DNA of 18,925 bases from DATIGJ01 sp035644155 (GCA_035644155.1 DASQPC010000044.1:1-18925); one strand, 5' to 3'; numbered from the stretch's first letter, positions 7,867 to 13,221 are shown. Made by a program: numbers and translations. Notes: generated by a model from the sequence alone, not told the origin.

Positions 7867-7992
7867 TTATTTTCCGGCGCAATTGTCGCAGACTTGGTAT
7901 ATACCACCAACGTGGATAGGGGATTGTTCGGGAGCAAGCCAGATGGTTGTGGTGGCTTCTCGCTTTCTACATAACTCGCATCTATGCTTCAT
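7867..7992 (-). CDS. 41-residue CxxC...CxxC zinc-ribbon protein
   Basis: A short ORF encodes 41 residues with two CxxC knuckles, C5/C8 (RCELC) and C35/C38 (VCDNC), separated by 26 residues. This is the spacing of a zinc ribbon or HNH-like treble clef without the His residues. The segment between (TTIWLAPEQSPIHVGGIYQ) would make the central beta strands. It begins 2 nt after the stop of the preceding small ORF, so they are probably co-transcribed. A GAGAGTGG stretch upstream is a mediocre SD. The cysteine spacing is hard to explain by chance. The target is unknown. Confidence 0.65.
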   Translation of the reverse strand: MKHRCELCRKREATTTIWLAPEQSPIHVGGIYQVCDNCAGK

Positions 7993-7994
7993 AT

Positions 7995-8105
7995 TTACAC
8001 AAACCACTCTCTGAGAGTCCAGAAAATGTTTTTAGTCCAGTAGGGCATTTGTGAGTAGTATTTATCTTGCGTTTCAACAAGCCACCAGTATATTGCGTCT
8101 TTCAT
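7995..8105 (-). CDS. 36-residue Trp/Tyr-rich small protein
   Basis: A short ORF packed between two genes encodes 36 residues with five Trp and four Tyr (MKDAIYWWLVETQDKYYSQM and further). It begins 5 nt after the upstream stop and ends 2 nt before the next start, which supports a real gene in a compact operon. There is no clear SD and no recognisable domain. It is probably amphipathic and helical. Function unknown. Confidence 0.45.
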   Translation of the reverse strand: MKDAIYWWLVETQDKYYSQMPYWTKNIFWTLREWFV

Positions 8106-8110
8106 TTTTT

Positions 8111-8395
8111 TTAATTTCTTTTTAATGATGGTAATGGGCTGGTTGGTACAACAATTTGTGATGGTTCTTTAAGCTCAAGCCCCTTTTCGTTTTCTTTGTT
8201 GGATTTCCAGCACAACTCGCAAATAATGATTGTGACTAGGTTTATACCCATTTTGTCTTGGCCAGTAGGCAAAAGTCCATCGATTGTCATCAAAGCGTAT
8301 GGTTTTCGCTGCGTGATGTTATAGAATTTTTGCTCTAGAACACATTTGAAAACAGTGTTGTTTAGTCGCATTTCAACGGTGAGTGAGTTAGTCAT
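8111..8395 (-). CDS. Hypothetical small phage protein
   Basis: The ATG at 8395 gives a 94-residue product and is preferred over an in-frame GTG at 8404 because GGAAGGTGG lies at proper SD distance. The first 75 residues alternate polar and hydrophobic residues (LTVEMRLNNTVFKCVLEQKFYNI), suggesting a small beta-rich fold. A CELC pair occurs at about residues 61-64, without a second pair. The tail is Pro/Ser-rich. The start overlaps the stop of the upstream gene (8388), so translation is coupled. I do not recognise the family. Confidence 0.6.
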   Translation of the reverse strand: MTNSLTVEMRLNNTVFKCVLEQKFYNITQRKPYALMTIDGLLPTGQDKMGINLVTIIICELCWKSNKENEKGLELKEPSQIVVPTSPLPSLKRN

Positions 8396-8651
8396 GTCTA
8401 CCACCTTCCTCTATGGACTGCGCTAATTGTTCCATATTTATGCCCTGTGCCCTTGCAAACTCTTTTGAAAACTCATCTACAGCCGTACTGAGCTGAATTT
8501 GTTCAGCTTTTTCTCGTTTTAGCCTAACCACTGCTTCCCATAACTCTTTAAGGTGTTGGTTTGTCTTTGATAATTCTGCTACATCATTCAAAAATGCTTG
8601 CATAAATCTGTCTGCCCGGCGTTGTGCTTTTAGTTTCTGTTGTCTTCCCAT
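8388..8651 (-). CDS. Hypothetical helical/coiled-coil phage protein
   Basis: The 87-residue product is strongly helical and charged: a basic N terminus (MGRQQKLKAQRRADRFM), then heptad-like helices (VAELSKTNQHLKELWEAVVRLKREKAEQI). It has no cysteines or membrane segment. Its start lies 1 nt after the previous stop (TGATATG), indicating operonic coupling. The basic head could bind nucleic acid, but no motif proves it. Function unknown. Confidence 0.6.
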   Translation of the reverse strand: MGRQQKLKAQRRADRFMQAFLNDVAELSKTNQHLKELWEAVVRLKREKAEQIQLSTAVDEFSKEFARAQGINMEQLAQSIEEGGRHD

Positions 8652-8652
8652 A

Positions 8653-8955
8653 TCAGTTTGATTGTAAAAATAGTATCTGCATTATTTCTGCCATCTTATG
8701 AGCGTTTTGCCAGCCAATTCTGAGCCGTTTTATTTCATTGTCAACTTTAAACTCTATAATTAGCCTGTCTGCTTCCCGGGTGAAAACGACACCATCAACG
8801 TCATATTTTTTGGACATGGGCAGGCTGTCCAAAAAATCTCTAATACGCTTCATGTCCTCATAGGTTTCAACGCTTCGTGCTTTGCCGGTCTCAACTTTTT
8901 CAATAAATTTTTTAACCTTTGGCAGTATAAAATCTTTTATGCTTTGCTCATTCAT
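8653..8955 (-). CDS. Hypothetical phage protein
   Basis: The 100-residue product has an N-terminal helical part (IKDFILPKVKKFIEKVE) followed by a probable beta-hairpin region (YDVDGVVFTREADRLIIEFKVDNEIKRLRIGWQ) and a C-terminal helix. Its ATG overlaps the upstream TGA stop (ATGA), so translation is coupled. No SD is visible. Family and function are not recognised. Confidence 0.6.
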   Translation of the reverse strand: MNEQSIKDFILPKVKKFIEKVETGKARSVETYEDMKRIRDFLDSLPMSKKYDVDGVVFTREADRLIIEFKVDNEIKRLRIGWQNAHKMAEIMQILFLQSN

Positions 8956-9143
8956 AATGTTATTTGCGTGATTTCTGCTTTTATTCTTGTCACAACTGCA
9001 TGTAGCTCTGCTTTTTTTGGTTTGGGATATTCCTGCAGTACTTTGTCTTTTTCCCAGTAGTTATATATCCTATCAGCAGTTGTTGCTGGATGTACTAACA
9101 TAAATAAATATATAAGGTTTTCCATAAAATCAAATTTGTTCAT
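8952..9143 (-). CDS. Hypothetical small phage protein, possible winged-helix fragment
   Basis: The ATG at 9143 gives 63 residues and is preferred to the upstream ATG at 9182, which lies deep inside the previous gene; GAGGA is 13 nt upstream of 9143. The sequence is MNKFDFMENLIYLFMLVHPATTADRIYNYW and onward, ending with LHAVVTRIKAEITQITL. The helix content and the TADRIYNYW...ELHAVVTRI spacing could fit a small HTH, but this is weak. It overlaps both neighbours by 4-14 nt. Confidence 0.55.
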   Translation of the reverse strand: MNKFDFMENLIYLFMLVHPATTADRIYNYWEKDKVLQEYPKPKKAELHAVVTRIKAEITQITL

Positions 9144-9360
9144 ATTTGGCAGCATCCTCAATCTTCTTAACCTGTATGCCAAACTTTTGCTTGAGTCTTT
9201 TACGGATGCGTAAAATTATTTGATGTACTGCTTGCATGCAGACTTGTGGCATAAGACTAGCAGCGACGCCTTTACGGTCATAACCCATATATAAAAGCTC
9301 AACTACTTCGAGTTGTCTTGAAGTTAAATAAGGTTTGAGTGCTTGTGGTTCAGTTATCAT
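9130..9360 (-). CDS. Small LuxR/sigma-region-4-type HTH regulator
   Basis: The 76-residue product is almost entirely one helix-turn-helix domain. LTSRQLEVVELLYMGYDRKG (about 13-32) matches the start of LuxR/GerE-type domains (LTxRExEVLxLLAxGxxxKEIA), followed by a recognition helix around MQAVHQIILRIRKRLKQKF (43-61). The ATG at 9360 is chosen over an in-frame TTG at 9393, because the TTG lies inside the leader hairpin. There is no receiver or ligand domain, as in phage late regulators such as the ArpU type. It is the first gene after the candidate promoter at 9424-9452 and heads the transcript leading to the terminase genes. A role as late-gene activator is inference. Confidence 0.7.
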   Translation of the reverse strand: MITEPQALKPYLTSRQLEVVELLYMGYDRKGVAASLMPQVCMQAVHQIILRIRKRLKQKFGIQVKKIEDAAKYEQI

Positions 9361-9367
9361 TTTTTCC

Positions 9368-9411
9368 AAAAAAAAAGCAGCTTTCACGCACAAAAAAATG
9401 CGTTAAAAGCT
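9368..9411 (-). terminator. Leader hairpin with T9 tract just before the HTH gene (candidate attenuator)
   Basis: On the minus strand an AGCTTT...AAAGCT stem continues inward with ACGCA/TGCGT (11 bp in all, small internal loop). After GC it is followed by nine T, and then the start codon at 9360 only 7 nt further on. It lies downstream of the promoter at 9424-9452 and inside the HTH gene's leader, the position of an attenuator rather than an operon end. Confidence 0.6.
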
Positions 9412-9423
9412 ACTACTGTATTA

Positions 9424-9452
9424 GTTGTATCAGAGTTGAGAAACAAAGTCAA
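9424..9452 (-). promoter_or_regulatory. Sigma70-like promoter for the HTH/late-side operon
   Basis: On the minus strand TTGACT (9447-9452) is separated by exactly 17 nt from TACAAC (9424-9429), followed by TAATAC. It begins 4 nt after the T-run of the terminator at 9457-9481 and points toward the HTH gene. The expected start is near 9416, inside the AGCTACTACT repeat. Confidence 0.6.
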
Positions 9453-9456
9453 CAAT

Positions 9457-9481
9457 AAAAAAAGGCCAGCGAAAGCCAGCC
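9457..9481 (-). terminator. Intrinsic terminator ending the early/replication operon
   Basis: On the minus strand GGCTGGC-TTTC-GCTGGCC forms a 7-bp stem (two G-U pairs, which form only in minus-sense RNA), followed by seven T. It lies about 95 nt after the last early gene (9576). Confidence 0.8.
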
Positions 9482-9575
9482 TTTTAGTAGTAGCTAAAAA
9501 CATGGTTTACCTCATGAACACACCCCCTTTCGATAAATATCTAAAATAGCACTCATAATATAACTTTGCCAAACA

Positions 9576-9845
9576 CTAGCCAAGTTTTTTCTTTGGATTC
9601 AAAAATTCTGCAAATTCTGCGTGATTTGAAAAGTTTTTTATGGTGCTGCAATTGATGCTTTCAATGTCAGCCAAGGGCAACCACTCTGATTTGAAAGCTG
9701 CAGTCATGTTTTTTGCGTTAATGACTTCCGGGTATTCTATATAAAACATCCCTTCTGGCAAAACCTTGAAATAGCTAACGCCACGAAATATGCTAACCTT
9801 CTTTGTTTTTTTATATGTTATTTGAAATTCGTACTCAATTTTCAT
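9576..9845 (-). CDS. Hypothetical phage protein downstream of the clamp gene
   Basis: The ATG at 9845 gives 89 residues. A GTG at 9878 would add 11 residues encoded by a hairpin and is less likely. The sequence begins MKIEYEFQITYKKTKK and is rich in aromatic and alternating hydrophobic residues to about position 45. It has an AAFKSEWLPLADIESI central region and a basic end (NPKKKLG), suggesting a small alpha/beta fold. No SD is visible; a hairpin (9855-9878) occupies that place. It is the last gene of the early operon, ahead of the terminator. No family is recognised. Confidence 0.6.
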   Translation of the reverse strand: MKIEYEFQITYKKTKKVSIFRGVSYFKVLPEGMFYIEYPEVINAKNMTAAFKSEWLPLADIESINCSTIKNFSNHAEFAEFLNPKKKLG

Positions 9846-9854
9846 ATATTTTTT

Positions 9855-9878
9855 GTGCGTGTATAAAGCTATACGCAC
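9855..9878 (-). other. Hairpin immediately upstream of the 9845 start
   Basis: GTGCGT and ACGCAC form a 6-bp stem extended by ATA/TAT after a 2-nt bulge. The whole 24-nt element lies between the clamp stop (9891) and the ATG at 9845. A short A-rich stretch, not a T-run, follows in the minus direction, so it is not a terminator. It may separate or control translation of the two genes. Confidence 0.5.
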
Positions 9879-9890
9879 CCCAGCTATTGT

Positions 9891-10505
9891 TTATTCACTC
9901 GTCCTCATTGGCATAAGGAGGGCAAAAATTTCTCTTTCCTGTCCGTCCTGTGTTGTTATAATAATTGGGTTCAAATCCCCAGACACACGGACAGTAACTG
10001 GTCTACAAGAAGTAGCACCGGCTTTTACCATTGCTTGAAGCAGTAAAATCATTTTGATTGGGTCAAAGCTGATTTTTACTACTGGCTCTTTTTTCATTTC
10101 TCCATCAATTACTTTTTGGTAATTTGGATACTCACCCTCTGGCTGCTTCATCTCCTTTATAGATGTCTCCTCTAAATCTGTTGTAGCCAGAGTTACACGA
10201 CCTTCTTCATTCCTGACAGTCCATCCTGTACTCAACACAGGCAAAAATTTGTTTCTCTTTATTTCTTTTACAAACTTAGCAAGTGGCTGTGCAGGCAGGC
10301 TCAAGCCATCTACTGATACATAATCAAAACCAGCAACCTTGGGTATCTCATCGTCTTCTATTTTTTCTTGCTCAATAACCATGAGACTATAACCATCTGT
10401 TGCAACAGCTTTGCCATTCTCAAATCTGACTGATGCAAGCTGTGGTCTTGCACTCTCTTTGCTTGCAATATCGCAAACTCCTAAAATTCTTTTATCTATT
10501 TTCAT
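9891..10505 (-). CDS. DnaN-like sliding clamp of reduced length
   Basis: The 204-residue product resembles the bacterial DNA polymerase III beta clamp, a ring that tethers polymerase to DNA. Family marks are VATDGYSLMV (34-43, compare ATDGHRL), TDLEETSI (109-116), GEYPNY (124-129, compare G-x-F/Y-P-x-Y) and the ending FALLMPMR (194-201), which matches the conserved C terminus of DnaN. Normal DnaN has about 366 residues in three domains, but this has room for only two, a size near phage T4 gp45 (trimeric). A strong SD (AGGGGGTGAG, 6 nt from the ATG) lies directly after the stop of the zinc-ribbon gene. The rep-like initiator gene is two places upstream, so a phage replication role is likely. 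Confidence 0.75.
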   Translation of the reverse strand: MKIDKRILGVCDIASKESARPQLASVRFENGKAVATDGYSLMVIEQEKIEDDEIPKVAGFDYVSVDGLSLPAQPLAKFVKEIKRNKFLPVLSTGWTVRNEEGRVTLATTDLEETSIKEMKQPEGEYPNYQKVIDGEMKKEPVVKISFDPIKMILLLQAMVKAGATSCRPVTVRVSGDLNPIIITTQDGQEREIFALLMPMRTSE

Positions 10506-10521
10506 AATTTCTCACCCCCTC

Positions 10522-10692
10522 TCACGCTCTTGCGTTGCAATAATTACAACGTATAGCGTCTTTATGTGGTGAAACCTGACCACCACAGCGCATGCACTTG
10601 CTGGTGATAAACCACCCAAGTCTTTGCCAAAAAGTAATCTTATTGAACTTTGGTTGTATATATGTATTTTTCTTTTTTTTGAATATAAACAT
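10522..10692 (-). CDS. 56-residue zinc-ribbon protein
   Basis: The reading frame encodes 56 residues with a basic N terminus (MFIFKKKKNTYIQPKFNK), a central FWQRLGWFITSKC stretch and a clear zinc ribbon: C33/C36 (CMRCGGQ) and C49/C52 (CNYC). A different frame here is open slightly longer (10512-10709) but shows no such pattern. The stop is followed 17 nt later by the clamp start, whose SD lies just past this stop, so the two are coupled. No SD precedes this gene; the large inverted repeat (10702-10803) ends 9 nt upstream of its ATG. Nucleic-acid or protein binding is likely, target unknown. Confidence 0.75.
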   Translation of the reverse strand: MFIFKKKKNTYIQPKFNKITFWQRLGWFITSKCMRCGGQVSPHKDAIRCNYCNARA

Positions 10693-10701
10693 AGTTTTTT
10701 G

Positions 10702-10803
10702 TTAGTCACTGCCGGGGGTGTGCCTTAGAGCTTGATAGTGGTAACCATTAAATAAATTCCCTATCAATTTATGCACCAAAACAACCGCCCCGGCAGTGAC
10801 TAA
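10702..10803 (-). ncRNA. Candidate structured leader: 16-bp perfect inverted repeat around a nested hairpin
   Basis: TTAGTCACTGCCGGGG (10702-10717) and CCCCGGCAGTGACTAA (10788-10803) are perfect inverse copies enclosing 70 nt. Within them TTGATAG (10732-10738) pairs with CTATCAA (10761-10767). No T-run follows in either direction, so it is not an ordinary terminator. The right arm overlaps the stop codon of the replication initiator gene, and the left arm ends 9 nt from the zinc-ribbon ATG. A cis-regulatory RNA for the zinc-ribbon/clamp pair, or a replication-origin structure beside the initiator gene, would fit. Confidence 0.6.
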
Positions 10804-11576
10804 AGAGTATGTTTTCCATGAAACTTCGCTCTTAGTTCTGCAAGTGTTTTAGCTGCTGCTGCTTTTCTTTCTGGTGACATTGGCACTTCCGGTTCTGGGG
10901 TTGGTGGGTTATAAACCGGCTTACGCATCCCAAAATCTTTCATTAACGCGTTCATAAGCATTGCCCGGTAGTTTTTGTACTTCTTGCCATGGCCATCACA
11001 GTAATTTGCTAGCTCAATGGCCTTCATGCGTATTTGCCTCTCTGATGCTTCGTATTTTTTGTAAAGGTCGGTTACCTCATCGAGGGGCAATTCTTTCAAG
11101 TAGCTGAGTGACGCATAAATTTTTTCTTTTTCGTCTTCGTCTTTTTTGATTTCTGGTTTTTGATCTATGATTTCTGATTTATGGTTAGTATCTATAGTAG
11201 TAGTGATACTACTATCAATACTGCTATTAAAATCTTCTTTTATATGAGATGGAATTAAGGCTAATTCACGTTCATATGCCACTTCATTCTTAGGGGAACC
11301 TTTATAATTATTGTGTTTTTCTGCATTTGTTATTTTTACCCAACCTTTTATAAAAAGTATTTTTTTAATCTCTTGCAGATATCCCTTTGCCTTCTCCAAT
11401 TCTTTGGGGGTCAATCCTGTCTCAAGTAAAATGTATTTGTCTGATAACTCAAAGATGCCACACATATTGATACGTGGGTTGGTAATCAGATAAACAAAAA
11501 GCAGCCGTGCATCTTTTGGCACGTCCTTCCCTGCCATGTCTTCCCAAAACTCTGTTTTTATTATTCTTGTTTTCAT
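10800..11576 (-). CDS. Phage replication initiator / replisome-organiser-like protein
   Basis: The 258-residue product has an N-terminal winged-helix-like domain (about 1-110). It starts TRIIKTEFWEDMAGKDVPKDARLLFVYLITNPRINMCGIF..., the pattern of phage replisome organisers that bind origin DNA, and includes GLTPKELEKAKGYLQEIKKI and WVKITNAEKHNNYKG. A low-complexity Ser/Thr/Ile linker (about 115-145) follows. The C-terminal helical domain (about 150-220) has YCDGHGKKYKNYRAMLMNALMKDFG, reminiscent of DnaD/replication-protein tails that contact helicase or loader. The end is Pro-rich then basic. Its ATG overlaps the previous stop (TAATG). It is next to a large inverted repeat and near a clamp gene. 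No phage helicase or polymerase is visible, so host machinery is probably recruited. Confidence 0.75.
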   Translation of the reverse strand: MKTRIIKTEFWEDMAGKDVPKDARLLFVYLITNPRINMCGIFELSDKYILLETGLTPKELEKAKGYLQEIKKILFIKGWVKITNAEKHNNYKGSPKNEVAYERELALIPSHIKEDFNSSIDSSITTTIDTNHKSEIIDQKPEIKKDEDEKEKIYASLSYLKELPLDEVTDLYKKYEASERQIRMKAIELANYCDGHGKKYKNYRAMLMNALMKDFGMRKPVYNPPTPEPEVPMSPERKAAAAKTLAELRAKFHGKHTL

Positions 11577-11839
11577 TAAAATAAGACTTGTTGCTCAGAA
11601 ATAGAGTTAGATTCTTCAGCTTTTATTGGTTGTGGTTTTTGTGGAATTACTTCAATTAAGATGTAGTCAACTGATCTATTTGCGTTTTTTCTGATGGATA
11701 TTTTATGACCCAGTTCTTTCAACTCTTTTATACGTGCTGGAAGCTGAATAATATTAAGCTCACGGCGCGCAGTAAAACTGTTTATACCGGTCATTTTTCT
11801 TTCTCGCATAAGAACAAGTATTTTTTCGTGTTGTGTCAT
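11576..11839 (-). CDS. Small winged-helix/HTH protein (helix-turn-helix 55-like)
   Basis: The 87-residue product reads HEKILVLMRERKMTGINSFTARRELNIIQLPARIKELKELGHKI (4-47) and then SVDYILIEV. This is the layout of a small phage HTH family (helix, turn, recognition helix with LPARIKEL, beta wing). The last 25 residues are Pro/Ser-rich and likely unstructured. The start ATG overlaps the stop of the SWIM-type gene (ATGA), and its own stop overlaps the initiator start, so three genes are translationally linked. It probably binds DNA as a regulator or replication accessory; the site is not identifiable here. Confidence 0.7.
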   Translation of the reverse strand: MTQHEKILVLMRERKMTGINSFTARRELNIIQLPARIKELKELGHKISIRKNANRSVDYILIEVIPQKPQPIKAEESNSISEQQVLF

Positions 11840-12015
11840 AGGGCAGATACTTTTTTCTCTAATTTTTTATATGCTTCAATAATGTGCTTGCATGCTTTTT
11901 TTTGTTTTTCTCTAAAGATAAAATCTGGACAATTACAATGCCAGCCGTTCTCCGTTAAAAAGATTTGGTATTCTTTTCCTTGTAATGTCTGACTTTGGGC
12001 AGTCGTTTTTAACAT
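11836..12015 (-). CDS. 59-residue SWIM-type zinc-finger protein
   Basis: The product has 59 residues and carries the CxC...CxH signature of SWIM domains: C27 and C29 (WHCNCPDF), then C42 and H44 (KACKHI), after a YQIFLTENG strand pair. It is hardly more than the zinc finger plus a C-terminal helix (IIEAYKKLEKK). The SD (GAGGT, 7 nt from the ATG) is good, and the stop overlaps the next start as ATGA. SWIM domains occur in DNA- and protein-binding proteins, including some linked to homologous recombination. With RecT and a nuclease upstream, a recombination accessory is possible but unproven. Confidence 0.75.
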   Translation of the reverse strand: MLKTTAQSQTLQGKEYQIFLTENGWHCNCPDFIFREKQKKACKHIIEAYKKLEKKVSAL

Positions 12016-12024
12016 ATTTTTACC

Positions 12025-12132
12025 TCAACAAGTTATATATGCTGCACAATCCGGGCGTTGCATTTCTGGCCAGAAAATAAAAATTAGAAATAAAACGTAT
12101 ATTAGTAAAAAAATCCAAGTTCGTAATTTCAT
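12025..12132 (-). CDS. 35-residue single-pass membrane peptide
   Basis: Preceded by a strong SD (AAGGGAGGT, 5 nt from the ATG), this ORF encodes 35 residues: a short basic start (MKLRTW), about 16 hydrophobic residues (IFLLIYVLFLIFIFWP), and a short tail with two Cys (C29, C35). The SD of the next gene overlaps its stop codon. The strong SD and the tight fit between neighbours support expression. It is a membrane peptide in an early operon. Superinfection exclusion or modulation of a host membrane protein is a guess. Confidence 0.6.
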   Translation of the reverse strand: MKLRTWIFLLIYVLFLIFIFWPEMQRPDCAAYITC

Positions 12133-12156
12133 TTTTGTACCTCCCTTCTCATAAAA

Positions 12157-12780
12157 TTAGACAGAGCAAAATGGACATCCAATATAATTACAATTCCAAG
12201 ACTTACCAGTGCCTTTGTATGAAAAGTCACCGGCTTCAATAATTGCTATCCCCCGGTTTATAAAGTCCAATGCGTCTTGCTTATGTTTGGGTAAAATCGG
12301 GGTTGAGTACTTTGCTACCTTTTTAATGTCTCTTGTGGATGTGATAAAAACTGCCTCTTTATAATCACCGGACAATGCGTATATTTTCCATTGCACAAGG
12401 TTATAAAACTTTCCAATGCTCCATGGGGTACTACTACTTTTATATTCAAGAAAGCGTTTATTTTCCGGGTCTATGCCGTCCATGTAGCCATGCACGCTAT
12501 ACTCGCTATTTATTTTGACAACAAAGTGCGTGGCTGGGTCTGGTATTTCTTCACCTGCAGTATTAAAAGTTGGCTGTTCAACTATGGGAAACTTAACAAT
12601 GATGTCTTTAAGTCTTGGGTCAATTACTTTACCACTCACATGATCTTGTATAATTCTGTGTGCAAGCTTGCCCTCTTTCATGGCATCAGTGGTGCGTCTT
12701 GGCAATTCTAATTGCTTACAGAGCCATGTATGTGGCTCAAGGATAAGTTCGTTTATTGTTGAATAAGATAGTTGTATCAT
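12157..12780 (-). CDS. PD-(D/E)XK nuclease of Cas4/AddB/RecB type with likely 4Fe-4S cluster
   Basis: The 207-residue product shows the PD-(D/E)XK core in order. KEGKLAHRII (35-44, His41) comes first, then VHGYMDGIDPENKRFLEYKSSS (96-117: Asp101 or Asp104, Glu112, Lys114) and the QWKIYAL helix (130-136), the QxxxY motif of RecB-type nucleases. Four cysteines sit where Cas4 and AddB bind an iron-sulfur cluster: C21 near the N terminus, and C197, C202, C205 at the end (CNYIGCPFC). Cas4-type enzymes are single-strand exonucleases. Next to the RecT/Bet-like annealase two genes upstream, this is likely the resecting partner of the phage recombination system (role of Red alpha or RecE). No Cas genes or CRISPR array are present. 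Confidence 0.82.
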   Translation of the reverse strand: MIQLSYSTINELILEPHTWLCKQLELPRRTTDAMKEGKLAHRIIQDHVSGKVIDPRLKDIIVKFPIVEQPTFNTAGEEIPDPATHFVVKINSEYSVHGYMDGIDPENKRFLEYKSSSTPWSIGKFYNLVQWKIYALSGDYKEAVFITSTRDIKKVAKYSTPILPKHKQDALDFINRGIAIIEAGDFSYKGTGKSWNCNYIGCPFCSV

Positions 12781-12790
12781 TTTGTTTTCT

Positions 12791-12814
12791 GGGGCTGCAG
12801 CTCACTACAGCCCC
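12791..12814 (-). other. 7-bp G/C hairpin between an SD and the nuclease start
   Basis: GGGGCTG and CAGCCCC form a perfect 7-bp stem with a 10-nt loop in the 46-nt gap. AAAGGAGATG, a strong SD, lies just upstream, and the ATG (12780) is 10 nt downstream. Folding would bring SD and start codon to a workable distance; unfolded they are about 40 nt apart. A 17-codon ORF starting at the SD-proximal ATG and ending in the nuclease ATG is an alternative reading. Confidence 0.55.
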
Positions 12815-12826
12815 GTACATCTCCTT

Positions 12827-13189
12827 TCATTCGGTTGTTTTTTGTTCAACCGGTCTCACCATACAAAACACTGTTATGCTGGTGTTTGGGATTTCAACCC
12901 CACTTTCATGCAAGCGTTTAAGTGCTTGCGTATCTATTTGCTCAACCGTCTTGGTTGCTGCCAGCTCTCTGGCTTGGTCAATGGTTGGTTTGAAATTCAA
13001 CCGGGTAACCTTACTCACGGTATGGCTTCCAACCACCTTTGCCTTTTCTTTGTCTGCATCTAGGCGTGCAATCATTTCTGTATTGATTACGCTGATAGAG
13101 GCTTGTAAGTCCTCAATTTGTTGGTCAGCCTTTAAACGTGCATCTAAAAGCTGGTCTAATGTTGCTTCTTGTATTTGTTCTGCTTCCAT
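12827..13189 (-). CDS. Hypothetical coiled-coil phage protein between annealase and nuclease
   Basis: The 120-residue product begins with a long acidic helix (about 1-50, MEAEQIQEATLDQLLDARLK...), likely a coiled coil. A stretch with VGSHTVSKVTRLNFKPTIDQA follows, and the end has LKRLHESGVEIPNTSITVFCMVRP. The last part reads like a beta-hairpin domain I have seen in phage recombination loci as an uncharacterised protein. The SD is strong (AAGGGGGTGAG, 6 nt from the ATG). The position between the RecT-like and nuclease genes suggests a role in the same recombination reaction, for example as an adaptor, but no family is certain. Confidence 0.65.
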   Translation of the reverse strand: MEAEQIQEATLDQLLDARLKADQQIEDLQASISVINTEMIARLDADKEKAKVVGSHTVSKVTRLNFKPTIDQARELAATKTVEQIDTQALKRLHESGVEIPNTSITVFCMVRPVEQKTTE

Positions 13190-13221
13190 AATTTCTCACC
13201 CCCTTTTTTTGGGCTGTTGCC

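Larger units (their letters stand above)
9408..9495. repeat. 10-bp inverted repeat AGCTACTACT flanking terminator and promoter
   Basis: AGCTACTACT (9408-9417) and AGTAGTAGCT (9486-9495) are perfect inverted copies 68 nt apart. The first lies at the predicted transcription start of the 9424-9452 promoter. The second lies just before the terminator stem. They could be paired operators, or in a read-through RNA they could form a stem that competes with the leader hairpin at 9368-9411. Confidence 0.55.
9384..9503 (-). other. Possible 39-residue leader ORF across the terminator and promoter
   Basis: An AAAGGGGGTG site (9520-9530 region) is followed by a two-codon ORF (ATG AGG TAA, 9507-9515). Next comes GAGGT, and 5 nt later an ATG (9503) opening a 39-codon frame with a signal-peptide-like sequence (FAGLFLLLTLFLNSD). 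The frame runs through the terminator at 9457-9481, the promoter and half of the leader hairpin. Whether the peptide matters, or is an accident of T-rich DNA, cannot be told. A translated leader that disrupts the terminator is one reading. Confidence 0.3.

Noticed and set aside
9343..9549. 68-codon plus-strand frame in the regulatory region
   Set aside because: It runs across minus-strand terminators and promoter and has no RBS or domain.
10512..10709. 65-codon frame MTNKKLCLYSKK...
   Set aside because: It overlaps the zinc-ribbon frame (10522-10692), which has two CxxC pairs and a natural link to the clamp SD; the longer frame has no recognisable pattern.
10702..10803. Intrinsic terminator after the replication initiator
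   Set aside because: The stem is strong, but no T-run follows on either strand and the loop is 70 nt.
12157..12780. Cas4 as part of a CRISPR adaptation module
   Set aside because: The fold and cysteines fit Cas4-like enzymes, but there is no array and no other cas gene; the neighbours are phage recombination genes.
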